Source: Alisma plantago-aquatica (taxonomy: Eukaryota; Streptophyta; Magnoliopsida; Alismatales; Alismataceae). From it: DNA of 64,000 bases. Positions 35,537 through 47,300 of the stretch are shown here, in pieces. The stretch lies in contig OY856410.1 in NCBI GenBank assembly GCA_963693085.1, forward strand, positions 888,473,835 through 888,537,834, written 5' to 3'. A program made the position numbers and the translations under genes. The notes below the pieces were generated by a model. It ran no database searches. It had not been told where the DNA came from and worked only from the letters and a program-made list of their open reading frames with translations. The number at the start of each line of letters is the position of its first letter. Position 1 is the stretch's first letter.

Positions 35537-37200
35537 AAGATATGTGCGGGTTCAAATCCATTAAGGGTTGTTCGTGGTTGGATCTATTTTTGTTTGGGTC
35601 TGTGTAGGTTTGGGTCCAACAATACCCAACACATTGTCAGGTTTACAACTCCCCCATTCCTTGACCCCTCTTCCATAGCCCCTCTCTGTCCGAAGGAAGA
35701 ATTAGTCATCATCTAGTTGTCACTCTGGACAAATGAGCTTATGGGTGGAAAATACCGATCCAAACTGACCCGAACCCACCCAATCCAACCTAAAAACATA
35801 GGTTTTATCTAAACATGTTTGATTTTCGTGTTGGATCTATTTGGGTCCATTTCATTCATGTCAGGGCAGGTGAGGTCATGTCTAGTTTGAGTCTGGTTGG
35901 GTTGAATTTTTGGTTTGTCATATTCTTTTTGCTAAAATTTATCATTGAATATAATGTATAGTGTTCAAGTCAAGTTGAGTGTGGTAGGTTTGGGGTCAGA
36001 TCCTTTTACCTACATTCTTTCAAATTACCTTAGCATCATCTTGGGATGGGTCTCCTCTAACATTGTATATGCTTTATCATAAACTATAAAGATCTTCCTT
36101 GAATTCTATTTTTTTAACTCTTATGATAAATTCCACCATTGTAGTGCTAAATATTCATTGTCTTATTTATCATGGTGGTGGGGGTAGGCGTTTGGGTCCT
36201 TTTGGGTTTATTCATGTTTGGGCCCATTTTGGGTCGAGTATGTGATGCTTCTGGTCCAATTTGGGTTGTGTTGTTTGGGTCATGCTTGATCGGGTCAGGT
36301 CGGGTCCGACGATACCTGACCCATTGCCAAGTATACACGCCACCCATTTTCTAGCCCCTCTTCCATAAACCCTCCCATTCAAAGCGGATAATAGATCCTC
36401 ATCCACCTGTCACTCTGGGCATATGATCTTAAGGGTGGCAAAAAAAGATGTGACCCAAGCCCACACGATCCAACCCAAAAATTTGGGTTTTATATGGATA
36501 TGTTCCATTTTTAATCCTCACTAGGTTGGGTCAATTTTAATTCAGAGCAGATCGAGTCATGTATGGTTTGAGTGGGGCCAGGTCAGGTTTAGAGTTTGCC
36601 GTACTTTTCTTTTATATAAACTCAAGTAGAGTAATTTTTTATAAGTGTTTGATCCAAGTTGGGGCTGTGTGGATTCAGTTCCATTTTAAGTTAGGTCTGA
36701 TATTGTCGGATCGCATAATACTGACCCATTTCCAGGCCTACAAGTCATCTATTTCTCCGCTCCTCTCCCACAACCCCTCTTCGTCCAAAGAGAGAATCGG
36801 TCCTCATCTATCGCTCACTTCGCATATATGAGCTTAGGGGTGGCGGAAATCTTGACTCGACCCGAGCCCATCAATCTAATCCAAAAATTTGGGTTTTATA
36901 TGGAGATGTTCGATTTTCGGGTTGCATTGGGTCAAATAAATTTAAATTTTGGCCAGGTTGGGTCATGTTTGGGTTGGGTCATTGCCATATTGTTTTTGGG
37001 GCGGGGGTTGTATATTTCACTTGTATTATCTTTTTCATGATGTTTGCTTCAAGTTGAATTGATTGGTTTTAGTTCAATACGTGTATGTTCGGGTCCATTG
37101 AGGTTTGTTCGTGTTTGGGTCCATATTAGGTCAGGTCTGTGTGGGTATTGAGTCCAGTTCGGGTTGAGTCCAAAGATACTCGACCCATTACCAAATTAGG
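35537..37200. repeat. Diverged GGGTC/GACCC-rich repeat series
   Basis: Related blocks recur at about 35590-35830, 36290-36520, 36690-36920 and partly at 37140-37190. Each has a 'GACCCATTNCCA' phrase, 'CCCCTCTTCC', 'GAGCTTANGGGTGG' and a 'TTGGGTTTTATATGGA' end. Spacing is irregular (roughly 400-690 bp). Open frames here are by-products of the repeat. The element type is unknown. Confidence 0.7.
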
Positions 37201-37800
37201 ATTTGGTTAATATGATATTTAATGGAGCTTCCTAATAACCATTCAGTCCAACTCTATGAAACAAAATAATTTCAATTTGAGACTGTTCCGTATGTGTAGC
37301 ACAAGAAGCATGAAATTCAAGTTAAGCCCATCACTAAACATGGTCTTAACGTCCCTGTTTGTTACAAGATTGAGATTTAAAGTGGATTCTATTTGATCTA
37401 AAAGGGAGGTGACTACTCTAGGTGTGACAACACAATGGAAACTAAGTTGAAAGTGGACTGCTGTAGTCTAGTCTAGTATGTTTAGTCTACTTTTAATCCC
37501 GTGTTCGGGACTCGATCCAAAGAATAAAATCTTATTTTGAAAAAGATATGATATTTCAATCTAAAATAATATCTATTCAGATATTAACATGACACAGTTC
37601 TGCTTAAAACAAGATTGAAAATAAACTGCATCCTACTTTCAAAAAAACAAAACTGCAACCCAAGCGACAAGTCATCACCATCTACTGACTAGACCTAGCC
37701 CATCAACCGGACTAGGACTAACAGCTAACTCAGATTCTACAACCTTGACCAGTTAAGTTGGCAGGAATAGACTCAAGGCTCCACCACGCCGACCACGTAA
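37201..37800. other. Gene-free sequence upstream of ARL5
   Basis: Unique-looking AT-rich sequence that becomes GC-rich near 37780. No clear TATA box was identified. Confidence 0.5.
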
Positions 37801-38203
37801 GCCACGCTGGCTGACCGGATCCAGCATTCAGCACCCGCGTTCCCTCCCTCCCTCCATCCGACTCAATCCCCCTTCTCTCTCTCCTCCCGCCCCTTCTCTC
37901 TCATCCTCTCACTAGATTCCGGGACCGCACGAAGAAGCGGAAGACGAGACGAAGACGCCGTGGGGGTTGAGGTGAAAACCGAATCTTCCTTCCCCACTTT
38001 CTTCTCTTGACCCTTTTCTTCGCGTCCCTTCTTGTCTGTCTTCATCTTCTTCCCTTCCGCCTCCCTTACCCCCTACGCACAAACGAATTAGGTCAGTCCT
38101 TCAACCGAATCGGAACTCGGGACCTTCCCTCTTCCTCCCTCCAGCAGCCGGCTCCGCCCCTCCCTTCAACAATCTAGCGGGCCGCTGCTCCACAACACAC
38201 GCG
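37801..38203 (+). promoter_or_regulatory. ARL5: Core promoter / 5' UTR region of ARL5
   Basis: Long pyrimidine runs (CCCTCCCTCCCTCC at 37842, CTTCTCTCTCTCC near 37870 and several more) are typical of plant TATA-less promoters and leaders. The transcription start and any 5' UTR intron cannot be set from sequence alone; TTCTTC-rich DNA ending in GAATTAG near 38091 could be an intron end. Confidence 0.5.
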
Positions 38204-38395
38204 ATGGGCGTCATGGTGTCGCGGTTATGGTTCATGCTCTTCCCGGCCAAGGAGTACAAAATCGTCGTCGTGGGGCTCGACAACGCCGGAAAGACCACCA
38301 CGCTGTACAAGCTCCACCTCGGAGAGGTCGTCACCACGGAGCCAACCGTCGGGAGCAACGTCGAGGAAGTAGTATACAAAAACATACGGTTCGAG
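38204..38395 (+). other. ARL5: ARL5 coding exon 1
   Basis: 64 codons, from the ATG to the Glu before the donor GTAAG. The ATG is followed by [10 protein letters not shown], the usual plant ARL5 N-terminus, and no upstream in-frame ATG continues the family sequence. Confidence 0.93.
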
Positions 38396-41300
38396 GTAAG
38401 TTGTTGTTCAAGCCCTTAATTGTACCCTGTCGACTTGCTAGTTCTCTGATCGCCGTGGATCTGTTGCTTCCTTGGTTGAAAAAGGTAAAAGGGGACATAT
38501 TTTAAGGAAGAGGAGGGGGTGTCTGGTTTGCCTTTCTTGCTGTTTGTCTTCGATCGAGTTAAACGCTTTAGAAGCATTCAAAGCCCGTCCTCTGACGACA
38601 TGTTAATGCACGTTTGCTCGGTGCCCCAATTATTTCCTAGTGTGTTTTCTCTCAGAATTTTCCTTTTTGGCGCCGGGTGTCATGAAGAGATATACATCGA
38701 TACAAACTGAAATTTGGATTTCAACAATGGGATCAAACGTGTGATACTCAACTGTTGATAGAGTCGAACAGCTGCTAACCTTTCACTTGCATGAATGCAG
38801 ACTTAAATAACTTCGGACCTTACCTCGTGATCATAAAAAGCGGCCAATTTTAGAGTTGAAAATTAAAGAAAGATCTTGCGGAGATCCCATGTGAAGATGT
38901 GGTGTAAATGCTGTGTGGTTTGGTTGTTCATAGGGTTCACTAACCAGGTTCAAGATAAGTCTAGGTTAAGTCGCACTGGAGAAATTTCCTCTCACGTAAA
39001 ACTAGTGGAAGCTTCTGATTCTAGTGTTAGGAAGGTGGAATGCATTAAAGACTGAACAAATCACAGACTTGGTTTGGATTTTGATGGACGAGGAAATGAA
39101 TCTCAGATCCAGATAGGAGCAGGATAAATGAAAGCTCATATCTGTATCCACATTAATGTCTTCTTAAATGGTTATGTTGTGTTGTTTTTATTCACAATTT
39201 TCTTAGCTGCACCCTGTGTTCTATTTCGTGGCTCTGCTAAAACTGCGGCACATTCTTTTCCTTTTTCTTCAAACAAAGCAAATGTTTGTTTAGAAAAAAT
39301 TCTGTCTAAATCTGTTGTCCTTGGGGTCTTATCTATAGTGATGAGAAGCTGTTAAGTTTGGGCGAAGTAAAATATCACGACGAATTTTAGTGCTGGAATG
39401 GTGACTTGACTCCAGGTCTTTGTGGTTGTTTGATGCAATACTTTTAACAGCATCTGCAATTGGGATTAGGTAGAACTTGAAGGGGGTATCCTCAAAGGTC
39501 TGGGGTAAATTACATTTGAACAATTTAATCATAATACTTATTGCTCTCTTCTTTTTCGCCGTGGATCTGTTGCTTCCTTGGTTGAAAAAGGTAAAAGGGG
39601 ACAGATTTTAAGGAAGAGGCGGGGGTGTCTGGTTTGCCTTTCTTGCTGTTTGTCTTCGATCGAGTTAAACTCCTTAGAAGCATTTAAAGCCCGTCCTCTG
39701 ATGACCTGTTGATGCATGTTTGCTCGATGCCCCAATTATTTCGTAGTGTGTTTTCTCTTAGAGTTTTCTTTTTTGGCACCTGGTGTCGTGAAGAGGTATA
39801 CATCAATACAAACTGAAATTTGGATTTCAACAATGGGATCAACCGTGTGATACTCAACTGTTGATAGGGTTGAACAGCTGCTAACCTTTTACTTGCATAA
39901 ATGAGGACTTAAATGGTTTCAGACCTTACCTCGTGATCATAAAAAGCGTCCAATTTTATCCACAGAAGATGAGTTGGGAATTAAAGAAAGATCTTGCGGA
40001 GATCCTATGCCAAGATGTGGTGTAAATGCTGTTTGGTCTTTGGTTGTTCATAGGGTTCAAATGCTGTTTGGTCTTTGGTTGTTTTAGGGTTCACTAATCA
40101 GGTTCATGATAAGTCTAGGTTAAATTGCACTGAGAAATTTCCTTTCATGTAAAACTATTGGAAGCTTGTGATTCTAGTATTAGGAAGGTGGAATGCATAA
40201 AAGACTGAACAAGTCGCAAGCTTGGTTTGGATTTTGATGGACTAGGAAAATGAATCTCAGATCCAGATAGGAGCAGGATAAATGAAAGCTTCATATCTGT
40301 AACCATTAATTTCTTCTTAGATGGTTATCTTTTTTTTTTTTGAGCTATTCACAATTTTCTTAGCTGCACTCTGTGTTCTATTTCGTGGTTCTAGTAATAC
40401 TGCAGCAAATTCTTTTCCTTTAGCAAATGTCTGTCTTGAAAACCTTCTGTCTATATCTATTGTCCTCGGGGTCTTATCTATAGTGATGAGAAACTGTTAG
40501 TAAAATATCACCACGAATTTTACTGCTGGAATGGTGACTTGACTTAGGTCTCTGTCGTTGTTTAATGCAATACTTATAACAACATCTGCAATTGGGATTA
40601 GGTTGAACTTGAAGGGGGTGTCCTCAAAGGTCTGGGGTAAATTACTTTTGAGCAAGTTAATCATCTTGCCTATTGCTCTCTTCTTTATCTCCATTGAAAG
40701 AAAATTTCTTGTTAATGGTCTTATTAGCTTCACCAGACTGTCGTCCCTATTATCAGAGACCCTTCTGTCCTTGTTCCTAGTCAGCAATCACCTCCATTGT
40801 CATTGTGCCGCAGAACTAGTTACAGAAGGCTACACATGGGTCTTCTTGCTCACGTCTCAAGACTCTCAACGCCCTTGCCCCATCACGTGACCACCTCTTT
40901 TTCCGTAGCTGATGACCTGGTGACTACTCCCGATGTGACTGCCTGTCCCCAACTTAGGCTGTCCACATCAATCCACTTCTCAAGAGCTCCCTCATAAGTC
41001 ATAGCCCGTTGGGTAGTATGGGTAATAGATTTGTTAAGCCGTTACTTGGAAGAAAGGGTATGTGTTTGCCCACCCCTCTTCTTCCCTTATGAAGTGAAGG
41101 AGGCTTTTTGACTTCACACTAAAACATAGCCCCCCATGTATTGTTCCCAAAACCGATCTTTGTGGTTCATATTCAGTCTAGTATTCTCTACATTGTATAT
41201 TGATACGTGGCTTATTTATCATCATCATCATCATCATCATCATCTAAGCCTCAATCCCAACTATGTTGGGGTCGGCTACATGGATCCTTCGTTTCCATTC

Positions 41301-44300
41301 AGTTCTATCATGGGCCATATTCTGATTGAGATGTAGAGATTCAAAATCTCTCTTTATAAGCTCATCCCATGTTAATTTAGGCCTTCCTCTTCTTCTATTT
41401 ATAGTGTTTGGCTCAATAGCATTGCTTCGTGTAGGCGCACTAGTAGGTCTGCGTTGCACATGTCCGTACCATCTGAGTCGGCCCTCGCGCAACTTGTCCT
41501 CAATGCTCGCCACCCCCACTTTATTTCTGATATAGTCATTTCTCAAGCGATCTTTTCTTGTCTTCCCACACATCCATCTCAGCATACGCATTTCAACCAC
41601 GTTCATCTTGTTGAGACATTGTTTCTTCACCGCCCAACATTCACTCCCATAGAGCATGGTTGGTCGTATAGCTGTTCTATAAAACTTATTTTTTAACCTG
41701 AGAGGGATCTTCTGATCGCATAGTACTCCAGTTGCACTCCTCCATTTCAACCATCCTGCAGTGATCCGGTGACAAACATCATTTTGGACATCCCCGTCTA
41801 TTTGAATAATAGAACCCAAGTAACGGAATTTATCACATTTTGGTATATCATTCAATCCATCTTTAGTTTCGTCAATCAAAACAATATCATCAACAAATAA
41901 CATACACCAAGGAATATCATCCCGAACATTCTTTGTCAACTCATCCATAACAAGAACGAATAGATATGGGCTGAGCGTGGATCCTTGGTTTACCCCAACT
42001 GTGATAGGAAAAGTTGGTGTCTCTCCTCCAGGAGTCTTGACACTTGCAGTAGAGTTATCATACATGTCTTTGATCAAGTCAGTGTATTGGATAGGCACAC
42101 CCTTTTTCTTCAAAACCATCCATAACACTTCTCTGGGTACTCGATCATAAGCCTTCTCTAGATCAATAAACACCATATGAAGATTTCTTTTGCTTTGTCT
42201 ATACTTCTCCATAAGCCTCCTTATCAGAAAAATAAGATATGTTGTTGATCTTCCAGGCATGAAACCAAATTGGTTGTTTGATACCTGCGTTATAGATTTT
42301 AACCTCTGCTCAATAATCCTCTCCCAAAGCTTCATCGTGTGACTCATCAGCTTGATACCTCTGTAGTTTGTACAGCTCTGAACGTCACCTTTGTGTAAAT
42401 TCACTGATGAAGGATAATCATCAATTGTAACAAATATAAAAAGAAAATTTTTGAGAAAGTATATGCAGTTGTCTCAAAATTTTAAAAACGTGGTGGATAA
42501 CATAACACATTATCATTCTGCTAGTGGCTTTGCCCCTCAGCTAAGCCTCAGAGCCTCAACGTCCTGAGACGAGCCTCAGTCTAGGACATCAATGCATAAG
42601 CCTTGAGGCGCAAATGGGGATAGCCTCGTTTGGTGGTGTAAGCCTCAAGTCGAGTTTTTCAATAACATGATCACAGTGAACATCTGAGAGCCTGTCAAAC
42701 CGTGAAAAATCGTTGATTTTTCGTAAAGGTTGGAGATTTTTCTACAAAGATACAAGTAAAACAAATGCCAAACAGAATATGTCAATGTAACATAATAAGG
42801 ATAAATACAGAGTTAAAAATCATAATACTAACATAAATACGTAGCAAATTATGAGATATCAAACATAAATACGTAGCAAATTATGAGATATCAATAACTT
42901 TTACTACTAGATCCAAATATATAATTGGACAAAGAAAAATGGGACGGGGGGTGTAACTTTGAATTAAGAGTAGGAAACCAAAATTTATTGACAATGAGTT
43001 GAAATTCATCGACATAGTAAATAAAAAGGGTGCAGACAAACACAAACTTAATAATGAAGATCAAAAGATCTCACTCAAAGATTGACAATTTAAATTTTCG
43101 ATTAATAACATAAAGAATTCTAACTGCAGTGACTCGGAATAGAATTTTTTTGAAGATAGTGTTTGTAATAATCTTTTGAGTTGAAGCCTTGGCAATTGGA
43201 CATAAGATATAACCATACAATATTGAGGCTTGCTCCTCAGCAAAGCCTTAGTGCTATGAGGCGAGCCTCTGACAGTTTGAGGCGTAAGCCTCAGTCCAGG
43301 ACACCAAGACGTAAACCTCAAGGCCCAAACAAGATAGCCTCACCTTGAGGCCTTTTTTTTGGAAACCATGGTTATCGCACATGTTACACATTAACAGCTT
43401 CAACATTCTTGTTCGTGCTTATTCTTCTGACTTAATACTTGATTCATGCTTGGAGACACATTGATCAATTGTTTATGTATTGTGATTCCCTTAAGAGTGT
43501 GTTGACTTCGTATGCAACACTTCTTGGTATAAGGAACTCACTGAGTTATGCCGTCAACCTGATGATTTATGAAAACGATGACAAACAATATGTGACACTT
43601 ATCAAGCTAAACTTATTAGTCTACCACCTCCTAAGGATAATAGAAAGCCTTAGTTTGGTCGAACATGGAACTGAGCGGTCTCCCAGGGATTATATTTTGT
43701 GATAAGATGATGACCTTTTTTAGGAGACGACCAATGAGCTTAAACTCATTTGACTTCGTTCCAACATGCAGTTATACCCTCTGTGGTTGTGGGATGCATG
43801 ATGAGTTGTGAAATAGGTTGAAACTTCATGGAAGTAAAGATATTTGCTAGTATGTTTCAAAAGCATGTTGAGGACAAGATTGCAGATAGGCCTTTTGTCT
43901 TCTACATGTTCTCTATCCAATAAGTAATGTAGGTTGTAGAACAATCAAGGTGATCTCTAGAGCCCTTTTCCATGAAAATCGAGCCTCAATGGATGTCACA
44001 CTCTGCTCCAAACATCATCATTAGAACGAATTGTATTGGTGGTGTCCAGTTCATTCTACAAAGTCCTATGGTATAGCTCTTACTTAGCACATATAGAAAG
44101 GAATCCAAATCACTTGAGGATGACATAGAAAACATTTATGCTTGTATTCTACTAAGTAATGTCGAGTCAGGGTCATTTGCTGTTTGTAATTTCTATGCAT
44201 CGTCCTCCATATGCACATCATCACAATTTACCATTCTCAATGTTACATGTAAGAAAGTGACAAAGTGTGGTGCTCATTGATAATCAATTGAAGTAGCATG

Positions 44301-47300
44301 AAAAAGCATGGTATCTAGTCCTGAGGTTTATATACCCGGCCTCATCCTCAACCAGTCCACTTCTGTGGTGCTCATTGATAATCAACTGAAGTAGCATAAA
44401 AAGCATGATATCTAGTCCTCAGGTCTATATATCCAGCCTCATCCTCAACCAGTCCAGCTTGTTAGTATCTATTTTGAACCCTGAATCTATGATGTTTGGT
44501 CACATCCTTCATAGGGCACATCATGGTGCATACTTATTTTGACATTGATCAATCAAATCCTACAATGCCTTATGACATTCTTCAGAGGACATATCCAAGA
44601 ACATATGTGCTTTGTCTTTTATAATTAGACCTGGCTCATTTTATCTCTTGGCTAACCTTGGCTTGATGATAGACAAGGTAGCTACTCTTATGTTTCTTGA
44701 ACCTATGTTTCTCAAATTGGTTGCAGGGTGCATACTTGTGCGCCTAGGCTCCTTGGCCTATATGCTGCATTCGGTGTTTTATGGGTCCCTTGAGCTATGT
44801 ATGTGTACTAGCATTATTTACAAGCATGCTAATGTTTAAGTTATGGTCTGTTCATGTTTATTGCAGAATTTCATTTTATTAGTTATTGATTCCTAGTAAT
44901 CATTTTACAACTTTGCTCGGTAGTCACCTAAAATCTTTTTCGTGAGCACTTTGCAACCCTAATAGGCATTCAACTGCAATGTAAATCATCATACTACTTT
45001 TGCTAGATCCCTTCCTCATAGCTGCTGAGGCGGACGCCTAGGCGTCTGGACACCCAAGGGGGGTCCGCCTGGACCACCCGCTTAGTTAAACTGACATTTG
45101 GGCACTTGGGCAGACACCTAGACCGCCTGGGGTGTCTAGGCCGCCATGGGGCATCTTGACAATTTTTTTCTCTGGTTTTGTAAGTGTTATATGTCATTTT
45201 AATATCATAATTGACATGTATAAATGATTTCATCTATTTGAGGCTTCTACTTCACTCTAAATGCCTATTTAGGGTTGAAAATTAGATATATACACAAAGT
45301 ACCTTATATATGTGATATATATTTTATATCATATATTATTATAAATTTATAACACAGTTTTTTTTTTTAAATGCACGCGCTAAGGCGGCCTAGGCGCCCA
45401 GCCTGGTCACGCCACCGCCTGTCCCCTTGAAAACTATGCAAATACCAAATTAGCTACAGAATGTATGTATATAACTTGAAATTGACCCTAAAGGAAGGAA
45501 ATGTCTGCCTATTTCTGTAAGGGGTATGTCTCCTCTAATTCCTTTATTAGGGCTTTAATTGATGGAAAAATGGTTGTAAATCTTATTCTGGAGCTCTTTT
45601 GCATATTGCAACCCTAACTACCCATATAATCATTAGTAGATGTACCTGGATTATGTTTACATGGATTTTATTCTCTGTTCAACTATATATTTATAAATTA
45701 TGCATGGATGTTTAGCCATATAACAATAAATGTGTGTAATGCTGCAAGCACATATATAGTAGATACATACATAGAAGCAGGCAGAATAAAAGTTGTGCTA
45801 TTGGGCTTAGTTTACACTGATTTTACCACCGAGTCTGTACATTTGTACATCTGACCACTATGGAATAGATGGTCTGCTATTATACACGTGATCTGGTTGT
45901 ATGCCAAATGTATGCATGGCACATTTAACATCACAAAAGTTGCAGCAAATTGTATATGATGATCTATTCAGGTTGTTAAGGTGGGTAGGCATCCGGTGAT
46001 TTTGGTTGGGTGATGCCTATGGTAACTAGACACATAGGATTGAGGTTGTCAGAACCGAACCGGTGAGGCCTCTGGTTCTCAGTTCACTGGTTCAATGGGT
46101 GATGTCATCATGATGTCATAAACTATTAAATAAATTTTAAATATGTGAAAATTGTGGCAACTATATATGTAAAGCATGGATAGGAGTAAATCTTCACACT
46201 AAATAATAACTGACTACTTTTATAATTTGCTATATCAAAATTCCACAATCCACATACATAGTAACATATAAATATTCACGTATAGGATTAGTATTTGTTA
46301 ACGTATTCTTAATCAGTTTCAATATTTCTTGATATAGTTATGAAAGTCCACATTCAAACACAATTTACAAATCAATATCAAGAAATATCAAAACTGATCA
46401 AGAATACATTAATAAATACTTATCCTATACAACAATCACAATTATGCAATTGTCTAACTATGAGCAACCAGGAAACTGGGAACACTAAATTAGCACAAAG
46501 TCAACACAAAGATATCAACAAAGTTGTTCATTAATAAGTTGGTTATGGTGAGTGTTACCTAATAGAAGTTGTAGAGATCCAATTGAAATTGGAGTAGCAT
46601 TAAATTCACAGCAGCCAATCAGCAGCACATGTTCATAAGCTAAAAGCTACATGCCGTCCACATGATCAACGTGAAAAGCAGCTGAGTACGGCGGCACAGG
46701 GTGATGATAGATATTTAGAGACAGAAATCAGAACAAACAAACCAAAGATAAGGAGAAAAGGAACAAACAACAGGGCGTTTAGTAGAGGGATGAGAGAATC
46801 CGCAAAGGGAGGAGGAAGAAGAGGCATAGAACAAAGAAGGAAGGGGCGTTGAAGAAGAGGAACAGAATAAGGAGGAGGTGGAAGAAGCGGAGGAGCTAAA
46901 GAGGAGGAACAGATGCCCTAGAAATAGGGGAGGAGGAACAGATGAAGAGCAGAAATGGAGTATAAGAAGAGGTGGACAACAAGCAGTAGCAACAGCAGAA
47001 GAAGAAGAAGAGAAGAATGAAATGGAGAAGAGGAGGAACGGTTACAAGCAGCAGTTGGAGGTGGCCGCTGCATCTTGTTTGAAGTTGCCAACAGGGACGG
47101 CATTGCCGGCGTCTTCTAGCAGTAGAGAGGCAAACGGCGGTGGGCTTCAAGGTGGTCTACGGCGGTGGGCTTCTGGGCACGGCAGCAGCCAGGTTTCAAG
47201 CGGAGCTGTACCTCGGAGATGCAGCAGCAGAAGGAGCCTAGGGCTCAAGGAGGATTGGGGAAGGGGTTACGTATCTTGCTGTACGCAGCATGTATTGGGG

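Noticed and set aside
35546..35560. GGTTCAAATCC as a polymerase III B box (tRNA or SINE)
   Set aside because: No matching A box or tRNA fold upstream; it sits at the start of the GGGTC repeat series.
36172..37040. Several small frames upstream of ARL5
   Set aside because: They come from the GGGTC repeat and change frame between copies.
43439..43702. 87-aa open frame in the ARL5 intron as a gene
   Set aside because: No recognisable domain, and it lies within repeat-rich intron sequence.
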